A stretch of DNA of 64,000 nucleotides from Nageia nagi (Eukaryota; Pinophyta). The DNA lies in the NCBI GenBank assembly GCA_050084985.1, contig JBITNC010000001.1:75268001-75332000 (forward strand), written 5' to 3'. The position numbers were made by a program, and so were the translations under genes. Each line of letters begins with the position of its first letter. Within the stretch, counting starts at the first letter, position 1. Below, piece by piece: positions 35,643 through 46,474 of the stretch. The notes beneath the pieces were generated by a model. That model had not been told where the DNA came from and made no database searches. It saw nothing but the letters and a program-made list of their open reading frames with translations.

Positions 35643-38600
35643 TCTTTATGTAATTCTTATTATTGGATGCGATTGATGTTTCAGACACCTCAAGTCGAAT
35701 TTTCCATTCATCATTTCCTTGTAATTTTACATTATAGTTAGATTATCCTTGTTTAGAAACTTTGATATCATCTTAATATTGACTTATTATTAGATGACAT
35801 GTAAATGTTCTATCGATCTTTGTATGTCATTGACATACCATTTATAAGAATAGTCAATTTCAAGGAAGTTTGAATACTCTCCAGCTAGATCAGCTCATAT
35901 CATATTAATAACCATTACATATTTTTATACTTTTATTAAATTTATAGTTCAGATTTGATCAAGGTGGTCACATTTATTTATTATAATGCATCCTACCTGT
36001 TATTATTAATATTTATGTTATTTGTTGATTTAATTTTTTAATTAATAGAATCAATTTTAAGTATCTACATTTATATCAATACCCTCCCTTGATAGAAATT
36101 TTATTTGTATTGTGTATCCTAATCAATATTGCATTTATTGATTTAGGAAGTAACTAACTCTTCATATATAAGTTTTCCATAAACCTATCCATAATTCCTC
36201 TTCTAAAAATTTATACAAGTATAATGCTTCATGTGAGTAATCCTCTAATGTAACATAATTTATTTAACGTATTATTTTTAAATATTTATTGTAAAATAAT
36301 TAAGAATTGGACCATGATCATTATGTTCATGCTCTTTAAGATGATTCATATCATCACTTCCATAAACACGATAACCACATTATTATTATGAAATTAAATA
36401 TTACCATTGCCCAATTATTCTATTAAACAACATTTCTTAAAAATTAATGAAAATTGCCATTCTCATCCATTTAAGTGAATACACACTACCATCAACACGA
36501 TAACCACCATTATTATTATGAAATTAAATATTACCACTCCACCATTGCTATGAGAAGCAACATTTCTACTTATAAGTGAAAATTGCCATCTCCACCATTT
36601 AAGTGAATACCACCATCTCCATACTCACAATATAAATATCTTTCATATCCATTATCATGAACACAATGATATCTATTATGTGCAAAATGAAGTAAGTTAT
36701 GAGATAAAGAAGGGTATAAAAAATCTAGTGAATATCCCACACTAAGAAGCTCTACCAAAGTAGAAGAATAAATACGAGTAGAAAAGGGTCCTTCATCAAA
36801 ATTTACATCCTTTTAAAAATATTTCATGCAATTTATTTCAAAATTTTTAAACCCATGAATATCTCATAATATCCATAAAAAATACACCTCCTATTGTTTG
36901 AACCATGATGAGCCTAGAAATCATGGTTTACAAATCTAAACTGTATGAATTCTAGTTTTCTATGTACCCACACTAATATTGTACTAATACCATAAATCCC
37001 TCTCTCAATGATAGCAATATTATAAGGCTCACTAAATAAGTAATCATAATGTCTAATACCCATACTCAAGGGGTAAAATATCCTCCTTAATCATAAAAGG
37101 AGCTAAGGCAATATCCTCAATATAACTAAGGATTATATCATATATCCTTATAACCATCATCAATATCTCATCAATACAAGTAATATGCCAAATTCTATAT
37201 AAGAAGTGATAATTATCACCATATTCTAATGAATATGATAAAGACATCTCATTATCCACATGATGCATAAAAAGATGAAAATTAAAATATATATCCTCAA
37301 AAGAACATCATCACCTTGGCTAATTTTTTTACATATATTATGAATATGCATATAGTTTTATAAAATTCATCATTATCTTTAAAATTTTACAATGTTTCAA
37401 AAATCTTATTTTAACGATATCTCTAATTCAACTATCAAATAAGTTGCAATTTTGATTCCTAAAATCATAATATATTTTCTTCAACTCCATAAAATGTATT
37501 TGTATGTTAAGTTATAAATTTCCAAAATTATCAAATCAGTTCCAAGTCCTTATAGATCTTATCTCTTTAGTTGATATTTTATGGAATATTCAAATAGATC
37601 CAAAATCTTAAAGAATTGTGCAATATTCTTGAAGAATCCAACACCATGATAGTTTCATACAAAGCAATCATTAAACCAACAACAATTGTACATGATGACA
37701 ATTGTAAATGGTAAGAGTATCCTTTAGATCTATACAACTATCTAGCAATCATCAATCTAAGTGATTTAATCTCAACCATTGAATAAGAATTGTATCTTAA
37801 TAGTTAGATAAACAAGAACATATTGATCTATAAATACATCTATATAATGAACAAGAAGTAATTGTTTAGCTATATTATTAATAAATACTAATTATATGTT
37901 AATAAATACATAACCCATAAACATAATCCAAGCTTATTCCCCGATAATATGTTCATTAATTAAGTTAAAAAAGAACAATGCCAACTCTTCGATCTACAAA
38001 TTTTTTCACCGTGGTTAAAAAAAATGAATATACTTAAGAATCAAGTTATTAAAATTATTAAAGGTTGTATTTAATAGGGTTATTTATAATCAAGAAGATA
38101 AGCAAACTATGTATACAATTCCAAAAACCTTAACTAACTATGGAGTGGAACTCCATTGCCCTAGTTCCAAATAAGCAATAGGTGGATAATAATTTAATCT
38201 TAATGGTTAGATATTCAATAACACATCCATATATATATCCACATAATGAATGAGAAGTAAGTTTTTGGCTATATTATTAATAAATACAAATATGTTAATA
38301 AATACAAATATATACTTTTTGATTAATGGGTTAATTTTGTATTAGTAAAAAAAAAGTGAAGTTCCTAAGGATCTTCACAAACCTTTGCAATAAAGTATCA
38401 ATATACACTAGATATTTACTCTAAACAAAATTGTTGCATTTTGTCAACATCCAATAATTGATAGTATACTATTACTTCTACTCATTAAAATACCATAAAA
38501 GGTCATGACAAACTAGCCCATTATCAAAGCAAGATATAGTATATCATTAATTGCTTATTTTAGATAACATAGAAAACTAAGCAAATCCTACTCTATAAGA

Positions 38601-38745
38601 TTCTTAGCTCCATTAATAGAATCAATGTGAATACTAATCTTACTTGGAATACACAACCAACTCTCTATAAATAATGCTTCAAAAGTAAATAATTACTATT
38701 AAACCAAAAAGATATCTATTCAATGTATGATCTCCTTGCTACATT
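35643..38745. other. AT-rich stretch with old direct repeats
   Basis: No gene recognised. A ~129-bp tandem pair starts at 36366 and 36495 (acacgataaccac... ttattattatgaaattaaatattaccа-type unit). A longer-range direct repeat links about 37829-37895 with 38222-38285 (aagta..ttt..gctatattattaataaat). The beginning may be the other half of the gypsy LTR interrupted by C. Confidence 0.5.
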
Positions 38746-39364
38746 TCACATTAGGGGCATGCATTGTTGCTTCTCATAATTATACTTATAGAGTTTGTTA
38801 TACAATTTTCTTAGCATTATTTCTTTAAAGCTAGGTTTCCTTCCAACTTCATCATATTTTGGGTTGCAAGCACCTTTCCTTAGTCTTGCTTCTATTAACA
38901 TCTCATTATGAATTCTAGGATTAAAGGATCTTCTAAGAGGAACTAAATATTCCTTCTTCTCTTCTATCCTCTCGTCTTGTACTGTAGTCATTTTAACCCT
39001 CCCCTCTTGATTGAATTTGGCCTTGGATTCCCTCTTTTTATAACTTAGTGATTCTTTTTCTAAGATCTTGCTAATTTCTCTAATTTTGAATTCCTCTTGA
39101 GGTATTTGTTCCTCCAAATTTATATCTTTTACCCCTTTAAACTTTACTACATCCTCCCCTGAGTTCCTGTTACAATATTCCTTGCCTTCCATTGTACTTG
39201 GAGCCCTTATATCCCCTCTAGGTGCTCTTGCTCTTTCCTTTTGAAGCCTTTTACCTTTAAAAGCTTATTTATGTGCCTGCTTACTACTTTTTAACAATTT
39301 CTTAGATACCTCTTTCCAATCTTTACTCCATTTTTTGGTGTAGCTTTTATTTTCCCATAACTTG
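38746..39364 (-). pseudogene. unidentified lysine/glutamate-rich ORF, part 2
   Basis: An open frame of 148 codons (39192-38746): LEEQIPQEEFKIREISKILEKE, KAKFNQEGRVK, PLRRSFNPRIHNEMLIEARLRKGACNPKYDEVGRKPSFKEIMLRKLYNKLY. Highly charged, probably helical, no catalytic motif recognised. Its upstream part seems to lie beyond element G at 58209-58970, giving one gene split by the insertion. A transposon accessory protein or a LINE ORF1-like protein are possibilities only. Confidence 0.4.
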
Positions 39365-39469
39365 CATTACTACAATTTAGGCTTATAGCGTCAAAGTAGG
39401 CATCCATTTTTTTATGTTGTGTTCAATGTTAATAACATCATTTCATGTCATTTGGCATCAAATATCTTG

Positions 39470-39600
39470 TTTTTCCATTTTTCGATGCTATATTTGATGC
39501 TATATCTGACACTATATTTGAATCTATATCTGATGCTACATTCGACACTATATTTGACACTATATTTGACTCTATATCCAATGCTAAATTTATGTTAGAC
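39470..39600. repeat. subterminal repeats of G, left
   Basis: About eight degenerate units of ~16 bp around '(g)atgctatatttgacactata' variants, ending about 100 bp before the B insertion. Confidence 0.7.
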
Positions 39601-39710
39601 CTAATGTTGAAAATGTAAACATATGAAAAAATTAATATGGATCATGCACATGGATAGACGTTGATTTATTCTCAACTAAGATTAAAAAAAATGATCAATA
39701 GTCAACATTG

Positions 39711-40210
39711 TGAGAGAGTTGAACTATAAACTAAACAACTCTATACTTCCAAGATCACATGAAATCTCACAATTTACATCTAACAAATTCACAAAGCAAT
39801 CTCACAAAGATAACACAAGATGTAAGTGATTCCTCCAACTAGGAGTACATCCATTAATTAGATCTCACTTCATTCATAATATGAACTCTTACAAACTTTC
39901 TAACCTCAACTCCTAAACACTATCCACTAGCATAATTTTACTCCACAAATTGGTGTGTGATCACAAAGAGGGAGCATTCTATTCATAGGGCAAAATCCCT
40001 CTTTGGATCACCCTTTTATCCAATGTACAAAAGCATGATATGCACATCCTTTTATCTAAGGGGCATGCTCATGACATGGAGTGTAGGAAAAAGTTACATT
40101 ATCATATTCACTTAAATACTTAAGGTATAAAATGATACCCTTAAGTATTAGTGAACTTACATAGAAGATTATTATAAAACCTTTACAATAATGCATTATA
40201 CATTCCAACA
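39711..40210 (-). repeat. 3' LTR of element B
   Basis: 500 bp, very similar to 56534-57019. The size difference comes mainly from small indels near the inner end (extra caatctcacaaa-like piece). Confidence 0.92.
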
Positions 40211-40911
40211 CTCCCCTTTAATGCAATATTGGGATAGAGCGAATAAGAGAGAAAATAAGAGAGTTCTCCTCCAAATAAATACAATAGAGATGAGAACTTT
40301 TTACATATTTGTGAAGTAAAAAAATCTAGTTTGAGGCTCACTACTTTGCCAAATACAATCATTAACCACAACTGGTTTCAATGTACATGAATTAGTCATC
40401 CAACTAAAAGTTATGAAGAGTCTCCAAGTGCCTACATTCTTTAAGTAACCTCTAATCTTAAGGAACCTGTAAGTCATAAGCAACTCAAAATAACAAGATC
40501 AATTAGATGTAACATATTCATATCAATAAGGATAGATGAATCACACAAATGCCATCATGAACTGATCAATGGTGCACTATAAATCATCACAAAGATGTCA
40601 TGCCAAAAAATCATAATCACCTATTATATATAAAATATGTGTTGATTATCATTACAAAATAGAGTATGCACATACAAGTTCCTCACACATGGATAATTGA
40701 ATAGCACCAAAAGACACATAAGAGTTCCTCACACATGGATAACTAAAGAGTGCTAGATTGCCCAATCTTTTGCTTTAAAAATTTGTATAACAAGTTCCTC
40801 ACATAGAGTGAACTTACCATGAAGGTGTACAATAAAAATCAACACTATACAGCATAAAATTCTCCTTAGAGTGAAGTTGTCAATGAATTCAACATAAGAA
40901 TTCAAACTTCA
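40211..40911 (-). other. 3' tail of copia B between pol and LTR
   Basis: Non-coding, homologous to the 50402-51227 tail of A. Contains one well-preserved hairpin unit: on minus AAGTTC and GAACTT around a loop resembling actctatgtgag (about 40800-40830). Two eroded units with ttcctcacacatggataa lie at about 40678 and 40732. Confidence 0.75.
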
Positions 40912-43035
40912 CTCCCCCTTGAGGATAACTTCATCAACTTGATAGTATCGCTAAGCTTATATAATTAAGCTTCCAAGAGGGGCTTGGTGAATAAATTAAC
41001 GAAGTTCATGGTGGATGGATAATACTCCAGGTGTATGATACCATCAAGAACTTTCTCTCTGATAAAATGGGTATGGATTTTCACATGTTTTGTTCTCTGA
41101 TGGAACATAAGATTCTCAGCTAAAGAAATAGTTGACTAATTATCTAAAGAAATCAAAGATGAATCACCTTGGTCATACCTAATTTTCTTCAGAATATACC
41201 TTATCCAAATGGCTTCCTAGGCTGCAACAAACATGGCATAGTATTTAACTTCTATGGTAGAAAGAGAAATAGTAGGCTACTTCTTAGAGGCCCAAGAGAT
41301 AACACCTAAACCAATGTTAAACACATACATAAAGGTTGATTTTCTATCATCTTTATCTCCCCCATAGTCAAAATCTAAGAATCTAGAGAGAATAAATGAG
41401 GTTAACTTAGAATACTTGAGAGTAAGATCCTTAGTCTCTGCAACATACCTCAATATTTGCTTAACAACATTGAGGTGCTCAACATATGGTTTTTGCATGA
41501 ATTATGCCATTATATTCACTGCAAAGGCAATATCTGACTTGGATATAATCAAATACAAAAAACTACTAATTAACTGCCTATAAGTTGTAGCATTAGCTAA
41601 CTGAGAGATAGAGATTAGGAAAATAATTATTTTAAAAGAGATTAGAATCACAGTATATCTACACTCCTCCATTACAAACTTTTACAAGATGTCTAATATA
41701 TACTTAGATTGATTGAGATAAGTACAATCCTTGTATTGATACATTTGCATTCTAAGGTGTAAGAGACCAAGATCAGTCATTTCAAATATTTCCTTAAGTT
41801 TGGATATGCACTTTTGAATGATTTCATCATTATTCTCAGTTATTAGGAGATCATCCACATAAAGGAGAATCAAGATCATGTCTTTTTCTTGATTGAGCAC
41901 ATATAGATTAGAGTCAAAAAAACACCTAAAGAATCCAATGTCTACAAAGTATCCTTAAATATTTCTATACCAGGCTTAAGGTGCTTGCTTAAATTTGTAC
42001 AATGATTTTTTTAGCTTGCACATAAAAGACTCTTTGCCTTCTATAATAAACCCTTCTAGTTGATTCATGAAGATTTCCACATCCAAGTCACCATTAAGAA
42101 ATGCACTCTTGATGTCAAGTTGAAAAAATTTTCATTCTTGAGCTATAGAAAGAGCAAGCATAATTCTCACAGTATGCATCTTTACCATAGTAACAAAGGT
42201 TTCCTCATAATATACACTATATTTTTAAGTAAAACCTTTGGCTAGTAACCTTACCTTGTATTTCTTAATATCCTCTATTGAATTAAACTTGATCTTGTAG
42301 ATCCACTTATTACCAATCACATTTTACTCATTAGGATAAGGAACCAAATCCCAAGTTTCATTTTCATATGCGTATCATACTTCACTTTCATGGCTTCCAT
42401 CTAGCACTCATGCTTAGAAGCTTCTTTGAAGGTTGAAGGCTCATACTTGTTATCAGTCTTGGCAAATAAGGATTTGTTTAAGGTCATGCTCCTTGTTACC
42501 CTTTGTGTTGAAGAATTTTATTCTTAAGGTGACTTATTTACATCAATATCTAACCAACTAGGTGCAACTGAAGATTCCTCTCGATCATCAACATCCTCAT
42601 TAGAAGTAGATTCTTTAAGAAGTTCATTGAACTTTACATCTCTTGAAATAAACATGACTTTGTAGGATGGAGAGTAGAGCTTGTAGCCTCTATGCTGACT
42701 ATCATAACCCATAAAAATGCATTTTTAGCTCTTTTATCTAGCTTTTTTCTTTTCATAAAACAATGTAGGAGAATGCTTCACAACCAAATACCCTAAGGTG
42801 AGAAATGTTAGGTTTTCTTTCTAACCATGCCTCAAAAAGAGTTTTACTTAGAATGGCTTTTATGGGACACCTATTCAAGGTGTAAATAGCAATGTTCATA
42901 GCTACACCTCACAAAAAACTAAGAAGATTACCCAACATGCATCTATCTATTTCCATAATTATCCTATTTTTCCTTTCGATAACATCGTTATGCTAAGGAG
43001 TGTATGGAATTGTAAACTACCTCTTGATTCCATAC
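40912..43035 (-). pseudogene. copia B pol: integrase end, RT and RNase H
   Basis: Continues from B's integrase beyond element A. 43035-42940 reads YGIKR and ERKNRIIMEIDRCMLGNL. 42524-42712 is MGYDSQHRGYKLYSPSYKVMFISRDVKFNE. RT pieces lie at 42060-42500. 41682-41900 has ILILLYVDDLLI (active-site YVDD). 41277-41498 has DRKSTFMYVFNIGLGVISWASKK (RNase H). The frame ends RGSEV-like at 40912. Frameshifts and stops make it inactive. Confidence 0.88.
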
Positions 43036-43544
43036 TGTTAGAATTTGTAATGAAATATTGTGAATATCTAAACTCCTTGTAAATTCAATTAATCACTTAA
43101 GGGTATGTAGATACCTTAAGAGATTAATAGAATTCTTTAATATGTAGACTTTGACTTTACCAAAGTGGTTAGTTGGTAGGTTGAAGTTTGGTGATACATT
43201 TAATGTAACCCTAACCTTACCCTTGGGTTAAAGGAAGGTTAGGGAGGTGCTCTAAAGCTATAAATAGAGGGCCTCTCCTCTTGTATCACATCTAAGTCTA
43301 GGAGTAAGATTACTCTACTTGGTTGTGTAGGAGAGAGAGCTAGAGAATAGTTGTAAGAGAGACATATCAAGAGAATAAGAGAACTAGTTGTGGATGTACT
43401 CCCAAGGAGGGAGGAACCACATTATATTGGTGTCATATTATGTGAATGATGTTCTTAGAATTATAGATGTGTTATCTTGTGTACACTTGAGTTTCCTAGT
43501 CTAAGGTCCTAGAGGATTTGTTTAGATCTAGTTCAAATCCTTCA
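43036..43544 (+). repeat. 5' LTR of copia A
   Basis: TGTTAGAAT ... CCTTCA. TATA box ctataaatagaggg at 43258-43271, giving probable transcription start ~30 bp later. Confidence 0.96.
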
Positions 43545-43560
43545 ATTGGTATCAGAGACT
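43545..43560 (+). promoter_or_regulatory. primer-binding site of copia A
   Basis: attggtatcagagact directly after the LTR. TGGTATCAGAG matches the initiator tRNA-Met 3' end complement. Confidence 0.92.
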
Positions 43561-46474
43561 TGTTGTGGAAGCTCTTCTTCTAGGTGTAGACATTCTCCTT
43601 GTTGTGGAATCACTTCTTCTTGGTGTAGAAGCTCTCCTTGTTGTGGAAGCTCTTCTTTTGGTGTGGAAGCTACATCTTGAAGGTTCATCCTTCTTCACTC
43701 CTCATCTTTCACCCACTTGGTGAGGTAAATTTTAAAGAGCAGGTATAAAGATTCTCCTCATTTGGTCATTTATTTTGATTATTACATAATGCTACTAACA
43801 CCTTATTTGCTATGTGTTAGTCCCTTTTTTAAGTTATGATTAACAAGTTGTAATTTTTTACTAATCCTCTATGTTACTTGCAATTTTAAATTGCTATAGT
43901 TCTTTTAAAAAGGGTTAGTATACAAAAATTGTAATTTGTTATTCATATTATGTTGAACTTAAAAGTATGTGTTGGTTCAATTATTTGATTAAATGCCCAT
44001 ATATGATGCAAAATTGCAATATTTGTACTAACATTTTTTTTATGTTAGTAGTAATGTATTATTATGAAATTTCTCATATATACTATCATTAGTGAGTTAT
44101 TGATATGATCCTAAGCAAAAGGCATCAACATTTCCAAAAATAAAAGGAGGATAAATTTTTTTTAAGGGCACAATAATATATTCCAAAGCTCAATATAATA
44201 TATATATATCTATATATATATTTTATTATTTTTGTTATTTAAAATATATTTCTTATTTTGTTTTAACTTTGTTTAAAAGAATCAAAACAAAATTATATAT
44301 ATTTATTTCAATCAAAAATATATATATACTATTTTTTTTATTCTGTTAAAATATAATTAAACAATATATATATCTTTTTTATATTTTAATTTCGTTTTTA
44401 AAATATAAATCAAAAACAATATATCAAAATAGGCGGGTCAGGGCAAATACAAATTATTATCACGATTAAAACTTAAAATCGTATAAATTTTATTTAAATT
44501 TCGGGGGGGGGGTCCAATACACCGCGCGGCCTCTCGCGCGTGTTTCACTCCTCCTCCCGCGCCTACCTCCTCCTCCCCCGATTGCTCCTTCCCCTGACTG
44601 TCTTCACTTCTTCGCCTGCCTCCACGGCTCCTGCGACTTGTTTGCCAAGCTGCATGCTGCCTGCACCTCATGGATACGTTGCATAGGCACGTCCATTATT
44701 TGTCACACAAAGCCTGATGTAGACCCTGCTTCCTGGCCTGCAATGCTTGTAGACTGGGCATGTAACCTTGTTTGACACGATGCATCAAGCAGCCCACGTT
44801 ATGTTCCATGGACTGCACTACTCACAGGATCTGCCCAGCAGCCTCCTCCCTCGCCCACACGCCAGCTCTATAGATCACGTCTCATGGACTCCAATGATCA
44901 TCGGCTAGGATGTTCACAGTAGCAATTTGTGGAGATATCTTTCCTTCTCCTCCTGCAAATTCTATTTTGGCTGGAATTCATGCTGTAACTGGGCCTCAAG
45001 GTTGCCTCTCGATTATCATGCACTATACTGGAGATTGTCTACAATTTGGACTTACAGCTGCGCAAGCCCAGTCTGAGGGATACATGATTGTTTGCTAAGC
45101 TGCATAATGTCGACATGTTTTATGGACTGTAATGCCTTTTTTGCACGTGACTTGGCTGGTCACCCACCGCCTGGCCACCCCACGCGACCTCCACCGTCGA
45201 CCCACGTGCCTTCCGCGACTTCCACCCCTCTCTGCGGCCTCCTTGCCGCCTTGAACTCCCTCTGTCCAGCCTCTCCACCTCCCTGAGGCTTACACTTGGC
45301 CTTTCCACTTTTTTTGTCAACTTTAGTTGTTGCACCCTTATGCTTCTTAGGCATTTTTCCTTACTTGCTTACAAGTCAATTGCTCCCCTTAAATGCCCTT
45401 AGGAGTACTTAGACTCTTTCTAATATTCTACTCAACATTGCATGTTTCATTTAAGTGCATATGCAATCTCTAAGCATCGTAAAAAGGGATAAAACTTTAA
45501 GTAAAAGAGGGGGAATTGGTATAATTTTTACTTAAATTTTATCTAGATGTTGCATGCTAGACTTATGATGCATGTATCTTGTTTGAAGAATAAAACATGC
45601 TTAGGACTTAAATTTTTAATGCATGATGCATGCTTACTTAAATTTTTTTAGTCATAAAACAATGCATGTTATGAATTAAATACTAAGTAGGACTTAGTTC
45701 TTTGTTTAATTCATTAAGTGCTTGAATAAATTGAGAAAAATATGAACAATGTAAAAGTCCTTTAGGGGTTAGTACAAAACCCATTGGACTCAATTTTTGG
45801 CCTCTTAAGGTTTCAAGTTCGTGTGGATGGAGTATTTTTTACTTTCCTTTATATTTTTGCACATTTGCTTTATACTTGCAATACGTAAAAATTTGAAAAG
45901 TAACCCCTAAAATGAATACATCCGCACGTTTTTCCACAACATGACTTGTTTGGGGAGCCATGAGGTGAGGACAGGGCAGACTGGAGCCCTTTTAGTCCGA
46001 AGAACCGAGTGGTGGTAAGTCCGTCTTAATTGCCCCTAAGACCTCTGTTGGATTGGACATAACTCTATTAGGTGGACAGGCATGTGTGTAGTGATACCAC
46101 ATGTCCGCACGTCCATTCAGGGATTATCCTGATAACCTAGGAGGAAAACTGAAAACCCTAATCAAGATAATTAAAATGGTCGGTCCAAGATATGTCGGAT
46201 CCTTGGAAAATAGTAGGTACTTCTCCTTGTGAGAGTATATCACTGACCAAGGTGAACTGGTTGAGGACTGGTAGTACCTGGGCTCCACCTTACGGGCATC
46301 CAGGTGAAGGCCTAATTCTATACAAGAAAACAACCCCAACTTTATCCTTCTGTGGATCATGGTTAATAAGTTTGCACATGTGGGACATGTTTGCTTATTA
46401 GATTTTTTATATGTATAGATGGAAAAATTGCAAAAGTTTACATTCTTATTGCATATTTATTTGTTTTTGTAGCA
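43561..46474 (+). other. long untranslated leader of copia A
   Basis: 2.9 kb from PBS to gag, unusually long for copia. In order: 43545-43700 repeated 'gttgtggaagctcttctt' phrases (four ~30-bp units); AT-rich 43740-44490 with TA-rich runs; a G/C-rich island 44505-45300; AT-rich 45360-45900; and a segment (45940-46390) well conserved in copia B on its minus strand (54190-53760). Multiple upstream ATGs and stops imply non-scanning translation or splicing. A donor-like ggtaagt at 46014 and an acceptor-like tttttgtag ending 46472 are candidates. Confidence 0.7.
44505..45300 (+). repeat. G/C-rich island in the leader of copia A
   Basis: ~800 bp of sharply higher GC than the rest of the element, beginning with a run of nine G. 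Contains imperfect internal repeats: tgtttgc(c/t)aagctgcat at 44640 and 45089, and atggact(g/c)(c/t)a three times. No recognisable coding region. Small open frames (45092-45286 +, 45120-45354 -) look like composition artefacts. It may be captured host sequence. Confidence 0.6.

Noticed and set aside
23301-35647. Exact TSD for copia C
   Set aside because: acttt and tcttt match at 4 of 5 and the outer ends are eroded, so no exact duplication is claimed.
44150-44430. Replication origin or matrix attachment site in TA-rich sequence
   Set aside because: TA-rich runs alone are not evidence; similar runs occur in many parts of the window.
45092-45354. Small ORFs on both strands in the G/C-rich leader island
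   Set aside because: Stop-poor because of composition; low-complexity translations and no consistent family.
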